From Variovorax sp. J22P240 (GTDB lineage Bacteria; Pseudomonadota; Gammaproteobacteria; Burkholderiales; Burkholderiaceae_C), in contig NZ_JASZYR010000009.1 in the NCBI RefSeq assembly GCF_030316855.1, positions 149,860 to 213,859 on the forward strand: a stretch of DNA of 64,000 nt, read 5' to 3'. The notes under the pieces are model-generated. The model was not told the DNA's origin, did no database searches, and was given only the letters and a program-made list of their open reading frames with translations. The position numbers were made by a program, and so were the translations under genes. This document shows positions 60,017 to 64,000 of this stretch, piece by piece. Every line of letters starts with the position of its first letter. Position 1 is the stretch's first letter.

Positions 60017-60492
60017 GAGTGCGGACCGGGAGCGAAAGTGTCATCAAAACGCTCGGCAACCTCGCGACTCGACGGTGCAGGGTCAAGACCCGAGCCGCGA
60101 AACGCTGCATAAAGCGCTCCGGAGATGTCTGAGGCCTTGAACAGCAGTGCGATCACCGCGCCCACCGAGAGCAGTCGCCAGGGCCTGAGGAGCACCAACA
60201 TGGACCCCACGGAGGCGCTGTAGGTTATGAGCTTGCCGGGGTGTCGATGGGCGAATCGAGCCAGTCCGGGCTCCAGCAACTCCATCGCCGTACTGGCAGG
60301 GTGTTGACGCCACCACCGGCTGAGAAAGCCAGGCCTGGAACTCCCCAAGGATGCCCGAGGGGCCGGCAGGGCCTGCACTTCGGGCGTGCCGAGGGTGTCT
60401 TCGATCTGCTGGTAGCCCATGGCGGCCAGGAGTTCGGCCCGTGACAGGGCGAGTTTGTCCCTCGGAGTGAGGACTTGGAATGAATCATTCAT
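60013..60492 (-). CDS. Membrane-associated protein of unknown function
   Basis: The 159-residue protein has a soluble, Arg/Pro-containing N-terminal half (RDKLALSRAELLAAMGYQQI) and one or two hydrophobic segments (LITYSASVGSMLVLLRPW; LLSVGAVIALLFKAS). The C terminus is acidic. It overlaps the upstream YqjE-like gene by 8 bases and the downstream hydrolase by ATGA. In other genomes YqjD/YqjE/YqjK-type genes cluster like this, so it is a YqjK-position candidate. Confidence 0.65.
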   Translation of the reverse strand: MNDSFQVLTPRDKLALSRAELLAAMGYQQIEDTLGTPEVQALPAPRASLGSSRPGFLSRWWRQHPASTAMELLEPGLARFAHRHPGKLITYSASVGSMLVLLRPWRLLSVGAVIALLFKASDISGALYAAFRGSGLDPAPSSREVAERFDDTFAPGPHS

Positions 60493-60865
60493 CCTTCAAT
60501 TCCTTTGCAAGTCGAATAAGCCGGAGATCGCGCTCGACTTCGTCGCGCACGTCCTGTATGTCTCGCCGAACCACGGACCGCATCGCCATGAGTCCGCCCA
60601 CCATCACGCAGAGCCATGCAACCGCAGGCACCGCCACCAAGACCCAGTGAAAGGTCGCTTGAAGAATCCCCAGCATGACGGCGACGCCGGTGAGGCCGAG
60701 CGCCAGTACAAGTGCCATCGCGGCAGCTACTCCGGCCGCGGCCTGCACCAAAAGGCCTTTGCCGGCATCAGCGGCCTCGCATTTGAGAAGCTCCCCATAG
60801 TTCGCCAGATGACGGATCAGGAGGTCGGGGCGCTTCAGCGCGGCTTTGAAAAGAGGATGAATCAT
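60485..60865 (-). CDS. Phage holin family / YqjE-like membrane protein
   Basis: This 126-residue protein has a cytoplasmic amphipathic start (FKAALKRPDLLIRHLANYGE), two adjacent membrane helices (AAAGVAAAMALVLALGLTGV and VLVAVPAVAWLCVMVGGLMA) and a charged C-terminal coil (RDIQDVRDEVERDLRLIRLA). This matches the Holin-X/YqjE group of stationary-phase membrane proteins rather than true phage lysis genes. GGAGG lies about 7 bases before the ATG. It is the first gene of a three-gene leftward operon. Confidence 0.78.
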   Translation of the reverse strand: MIHPLFKAALKRPDLLIRHLANYGELLKCEAADAGKGLLVQAAAGVAAAMALVLALGLTGVAVMLGILQATFHWVLVAVPAVAWLCVMVGGLMAMRSVVRRDIQDVRDEVERDLRLIRLAKELKDE

Positions 60866-61044
60866 TTGAAACCTCCAGAGCGATCGTGGCGAGCAATGCC
60901 GCGCCCACTGAGCCCCGCCAATTCGCAGCTCCAAGCGTCTTGGCTCTGCACAAGCGCGTGGAGCGGTGATAACGCTCCCGGGGTGGTTCGAGCTGTCATC
61001 CTGCCCATGCAGACGGTGTAGGCGATGCCGACAGGGCTGCGCAC

Positions 61045-62778
61045 TCAGGGCCGGGGGTGCGCCGAGCGCACCGGGCGCACAAAGTCGGGATGGAAGGAGC
61101 GTTTGCTTCCATCGGCAAACTCGATATCGACCGCGAGCGCATCCGCGGTCAGCACCTGACCGACACCGTATCGCCGGACCCGCACCGTTGCGTCCGGTTG
61201 GAAGCTGGGCGCCACGCGCACGGTCTCCACCGGTTGGGGCGCGGCCTTGGCTTGCTCCGCCTGCGCGGTGTGGACGGCGATGCGTTTGCAGTTGTCGCAG
61301 GTCGTGCAACGCGCCGCGGGTGCCTCGCCTTGGAGATGCGACAACAGCACTTGCCATCTGCACAGACCGGTTTGCGCATAGAACACCATGCCCTCGAGCG
61401 TGGCCTGATCCTGTTCTCGCTTTTCGCGGTAGTGGTCGAGCATGGCGCTGAGCGTGTCGGCCGCGACAGCCGGGCGAGTTACGTTGAGACGACCGTCGGC
61501 AAGCTGGCGGACGATCCGCCGTTGCCGGAGCAGCGCCAGCGCGACGTGAACCTTGGCACGAGGCGCATGCAGCTTGTCTTGCAACGCCTGCAGGGTCCAT
61601 CCATTGGCACCAGGCGGCTCCGAGCGCAGGGTTGCATAGACCTCATCCAGTTCCTTCGCATCGGGATAGCGCCCGGCCAGAAAGAACTGCTGCACCGCAC
61701 GGTCGCGCCGATGAAAGAGCAGGATGCAGTCGGCCGGCGCGCCGTCGCGGCCGGCGCGACCCGACTCCTGGTAGTAACTGTCCAGCCCGGACGGCATCTG
61801 GTAGTGAAGCACGAAGCGGATGTCCGGCTTGTCGATGCCCATGCCAAAAGCGTTGGTGGCCACCATGACGCGCGCCGCGCCGCTCATGAAGGCGTCCTGC
61901 GCCTGACGCCGTTGCGCGCCGCCGAGCCTCCCGTGGTAGATCGCCACCGACTCACCGCTCGCATGGAGCGCGGCGTGCACTGCCTCGGCGGACTTGATGG
62001 TGGCTGCATAGACGATGCCGCTGCCGACGATGTCCTTGACCAGGGCGATCGTGCGCTCGTGCTTCCGGTCCTCGGTAGCGAGCTGCTCGACGGCGTAGCG
62101 CAGGTTGGGCCGGTAGCTTCCCGTGTCGAGGAGGCCGGCTTTCGGAATGCCCAGGCGCTCCATCACGTCGCGGGCCACCTCATCGCTGGCGGTGGCCGTC
62201 AGCGCCAGGACGGGAGGGGTTCCGAGCGCCCGCCATGCTGGACCGATTTCGAGGAAGGCCGGTCGAAAGTCGTGTCCCCACTGTGAGATGCAATGGGCTT
62301 CGTCTATGACCAGCAGCGCGGTCGTACCGGTTTGGAGGAGGGCGATGAAGTCTTCGTCGGCAAGCCGTTCGGGCGTGGTCAAGACGATTCGCGCCGACCC
62401 GTCTTCGATCGCCGCCTGCGCCGCCCTGATTTCTTCCGGCGGGCACTGGCTGTTGAGTTGGACAGCGCCAATGCCCAGCTGCCGCAGCTTCTCACACTGA
62501 TCCTTCATCAACGCGATCAGCGGAGACACCACGATCGTGCGACCTTCCAGCAGAACCGCCGGCAGCTGGTAGCACAGCGACTTGCCGGCGCCCGTCGGCA
62601 TCACGGCCAGCGTCGAATGGCCGTCGAGGACGCGGGCGATGACCTCGCGTTGCCCCGCGCGCAACCTGCGCAGGCCGAAGACCTTGCGCAAGGTGCGCGC
62701 CACCGCTTCGGTCTTGGCAGCGCTCGCCTGGCGTTCAGGCGCGCGCGCCGGCTTTGTCGGCTTTGTCGGGTTCGTCAT
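61045..62778 (-). CDS. recQ: ATP-dependent DNA helicase RecQ
   Basis: The 577-residue SF2 helicase has Walker A MPTGAGKSLCYQ near residue 60, the DEAH box VIDEAHCISQWGHDFRP, and the motif VI region YQESGRAGRDG. The zinc-binding RQC segment (CRWQ...CTTCDNC) is complete with four cysteines. The usual C-terminal HRDC domain is replaced by a short segment with YGVGQVLTADALAVDIEFAD, which resembles a KOW/Tudor-like barrel. It is shorter than E. coli RecQ (610). Low-complexity PTKPTKPAR starts the protein. Confidence 0.9.
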   Translation of the reverse strand: MTNPTKPTKPARAPERQASAAKTEAVARTLRKVFGLRRLRAGQREVIARVLDGHSTLAVMPTGAGKSLCYQLPAVLLEGRTIVVSPLIALMKDQCEKLRQLGIGAVQLNSQCPPEEIRAAQAAIEDGSARIVLTTPERLADEDFIALLQTGTTALLVIDEAHCISQWGHDFRPAFLEIGPAWRALGTPPVLALTATASDEVARDVMERLGIPKAGLLDTGSYRPNLRYAVEQLATEDRKHERTIALVKDIVGSGIVYAATIKSAEAVHAALHASGESVAIYHGRLGGAQRRQAQDAFMSGAARVMVATNAFGMGIDKPDIRFVLHYQMPSGLDSYYQESGRAGRDGAPADCILLFHRRDRAVQQFFLAGRYPDAKELDEVYATLRSEPPGANGWTLQALQDKLHAPRAKVHVALALLRQRRIVRQLADGRLNVTRPAVAADTLSAMLDHYREKREQDQATLEGMVFYAQTGLCRWQVLLSHLQGEAPAARCTTCDNCKRIAVHTAQAEQAKAAPQPVETVRVAPSFQPDATVRVRRYGVGQVLTADALAVDIEFADGSKRSFHPDFVRPVRSAHPRP

Positions 62779-63134
62779 CGTCTTCGTCGGTCGTGGCGAG
62801 TTGGTCGGGCGACGCGGGCGACGCGCCTTCGATGGATATGGTGGGGTCGCGCCGCATCTCTGCCGCCTGTCGCTGATAGCGCTCGCCCGAGCGCGTCGAC
62901 CTCTGTACCGCGCGGGGCAGCCGGCGCGTGTTCACCTCCGAGGAGGTTGCTGTTTGCCATGGGCTTCTTCGTTGACTGGTGGCCAGTCACTTTATGGAGA
63001 GCGTCGGCGCGCCGCGTAGGCGCGCGCCCACCGGCGTGTGTAGGCGGACGCGGCCCCAGATCAGCGCCGGCCATGCACCGACGAGAATGCGCACCTCGAC
63101 GCGCCGCGCTAGACCCGCGCCCCGCCAGCAGCCG
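62779..63134. other. Intergenic stretch upstream of recQ
   Basis: A 66-codon minus-strand frame (62735-62935) with an acidic DEDDDEPDKADK end overlaps the recQ start, but its GTG sits directly on a GGAGG. It may be a small gene or just leader sequence. Nothing else was recognised. Confidence 0.35.
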
Positions 63135-63602
63135 CTACGTGAGCCGCCGCAAATAGTCGTCCACGCTCGCCGAAAGTTGGTCGCCCTCGGGCAGGTTACC
63201 CTCCGGCGTGAAATGGTCGACCACATCCGGCAGCAACTCGGACAGCCCGCTGCGCGCCTCGTCTTCGCCAAGGCCCGCCTGTTGCGCGATATGGCGCAGC
63301 TGATCGTGGCCGAAGACTTCGTCAATGGCCTGGGGCGGCAAGGCTTCGTTGGCACCGGTGGCGACCCAGGAGCCGGCCTGTCGACCGTAGCCCTTCTGTG
63401 TGAGTTGACCGATCAGGTCACCGATGCCGCCCACGTCACTGGCCGCGCCGCCGCCTTGCCGGCTGCGCTGGCTCAGCATGTTGAGCACCACCGGCAGCAG
63501 CGCCATCAGCACCGGGCTCATTCCGCCGCCGGTCCGCTGGCCATCACGGCCGCGCAGCGCGTTGCCGGCCAGGCCGCCGAGGATTTGGGTAAGCAGGCCC
63601 AT
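63135..63602 (-). CDS. yidB: YidB family (DUF937) protein
   Basis: The 155-residue protein begins MGLLTQILGGLAGNAL and has PVLMALLPVVLNMLSQRS and GLGDLIGQL-type sequence (GIGDLIGQLTQKGYG). The C-terminal helical domain contains VFGHDQLRHIAQQAGL and LLPDVVDHFTPEGNLP, all standard for DUF937/YidB. The function is not established. It ends near the GlsB-type gene and faces the recQ leader. Confidence 0.87.
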   Translation of the reverse strand: MGLLTQILGGLAGNALRGRDGQRTGGGMSPVLMALLPVVLNMLSQRSRQGGGAASDVGGIGDLIGQLTQKGYGRQAGSWVATGANEALPPQAIDEVFGHDQLRHIAQQAGLGEDEARSGLSELLPDVVDHFTPEGNLPEGDQLSASVDDYLRRLT

Positions 63603-63613
63603 TGCGTTCTCCC

Positions 63614-63883
63614 TCAGCGGACATGCCCGCGACGCACCAAGTTGACGATCGCCAGAAGGATCACGGCGCCGATGAGCGAGGCCAACAACCCCCGAATGCT
63701 GAAGTCGTTCTGGTTGAGCGTCGCGGCCCCGAGAAGCGGTGCCACGAGCCAGCCGCCGAGCAGCGATCCGACAATACCGACGATCACATTGAGGACCGCG
63801 CCTTGCTGCGCATTGGTCTTCATGATGATGCTAGCGACCCAGCCAATCAGGCCGCCCACGACCAGCCAGATGATGAGATTCAT
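63614..63883 (-). CDS. GlsB/YeaQ/YmgE family stress-associated membrane protein
   Basis: This 89-residue protein has three membrane helices, with the conserved WLVVGGLIGWVASIIMKTN start, NVIVGIVGSLLGGWL in the middle and LLASLIGAVILLAIVNLVRR at the end. This family (transglycosylase-associated protein) is widespread and stress-linked, with no proven enzymatic role. It is 11 bases upstream of yidB on the same strand and probably co-transcribed with it. Confidence 0.88.
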   Translation of the reverse strand: MNLIIWLVVGGLIGWVASIIMKTNAQQGAVLNVIVGIVGSLLGGWLVAPLLGAATLNQNDFSIRGLLASLIGAVILLAIVNLVRRGHVR

Positions 63884-64000
63884 GACGCGCTTGTATGGAT
63901 GCCTCCCGGCGATAGGTAGTTACCCGCCGTCGTGTTGTGAAGAAGTCGGCTGCTGCCTTGTATCCGGCCTGTTGTGTGGGTTGCCGAGTTGCCCCGATTG

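Noticed and set aside
60485..60865. A prophage lysis holin
   Set aside because: No phage genes are nearby, and the sequence fits the chromosomal YqjE/Holin-X group better.
62735..62935. 66-codon gene overlapping the recQ start
   Set aside because: Its GTG sits directly on the GGAGG and the composition is low in complexity; evidence is too weak for a CDS.
1..64000. tRNA, rRNA, CRISPR array or complete insertion sequence
   Set aside because: No cloverleaf-like CCA-adjacent sequence, regular spaced repeats or transposase gene was recognised by eye; a tool scan could still find a tRNA.

Overview
The window is high-GC (about 65-70%) bacterial chromosome. It carries three Bug-type solute-receptor genes of the tripartite tricarboxylate transporter class, a pilE-fimT-pilV-pilW-pilX-pilY1 cluster and a small exported DUF4148-like protein. 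Together these point to Betaproteobacteria, Burkholderiales, most likely Comamonadaceae (Variovorax-like). The genus is inferred from gene content only.

Layout. (1) 30-8546 is a catabolic and uptake region: an HpcH/HpaI aldolase, two GntR regulators, two Bug receptors, a D-2-hydroxyacid dehydrogenase, an enolase-superfamily dehydratase and an MHS-type MFS permease. It looks like a regulated pathway for a sugar acid or hydroxy acid. (2) 9515-17051 is a type IV pilus minor-pilin operon in which every junction overlaps. It ends in a PilY1 that carries a PA14 domain and shows no von Willebrand MIDAS motif. (3) 17260-36362 is an integrated conjugative module. Reading leftward from a central control region it has two small genes, virB2, virB3, virB4, virB5, a small exclusion-position gene with an apparent frameshift, virB6, a TTG-started virB7 lipoprotein, virB8-virB11, virD4, an LPD7 protein, a PLD nuclease, TraX, and an RHH/zeta-toxin-like pair whose P-loop lacks the lysine. 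Reading rightward it has parA, parB, a membrane protein and a KorA/TrfB-type repressor. No relaxase domain or replication initiator was found. A tandem GCTATAGC palindrome lies between the two operons. (4) 36671-39202 holds an ECF sigma/ChrR pair and a tyrosine recombinase. A 14-bp sequence at the recombinase start recurs near 45.5 kb. (5) 39.2-49 kb is an accessory patchwork: an SOS-controlled SRAP operon, gene remnants, an O-methyltransferase/Bug/LysR group, an M48 peptidase and two separated fragments resembling one LuxR/FixJ-type response regulator. (6) 49.3-64 kb holds an N-formylglutamate amidohydrolase-like gene, a GST, a LexA-box-led radical SAM plus UdgX operon, DUF3606 plus Ku, an AsmA-like protein, an alpha/beta hydrolase operon, RecQ, YidB and a GlsB-type membrane protein.

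How the genes work together. DNA repair is a recurrent theme on the right side: SRAP, rSAM/UdgX, Ku and RecQ. Two of these operons share one promoter design, in which a LexA box overlaps the -10 region only a few bases before the ATG and no Shine-Dalgarno is visible. This implies SOS-induced transcripts with very short leaders. The conjugation module appears structurally complete for the VirB2-B11/D4 channel but lacks a recognisable relaxase. It also contains a lower-GC patch, about 55% against 70%, over virB6 and its small neighbour, which suggests recombination at the exclusion locus.

No tRNA, rRNA, CRISPR array or complete insertion sequence was recognised.
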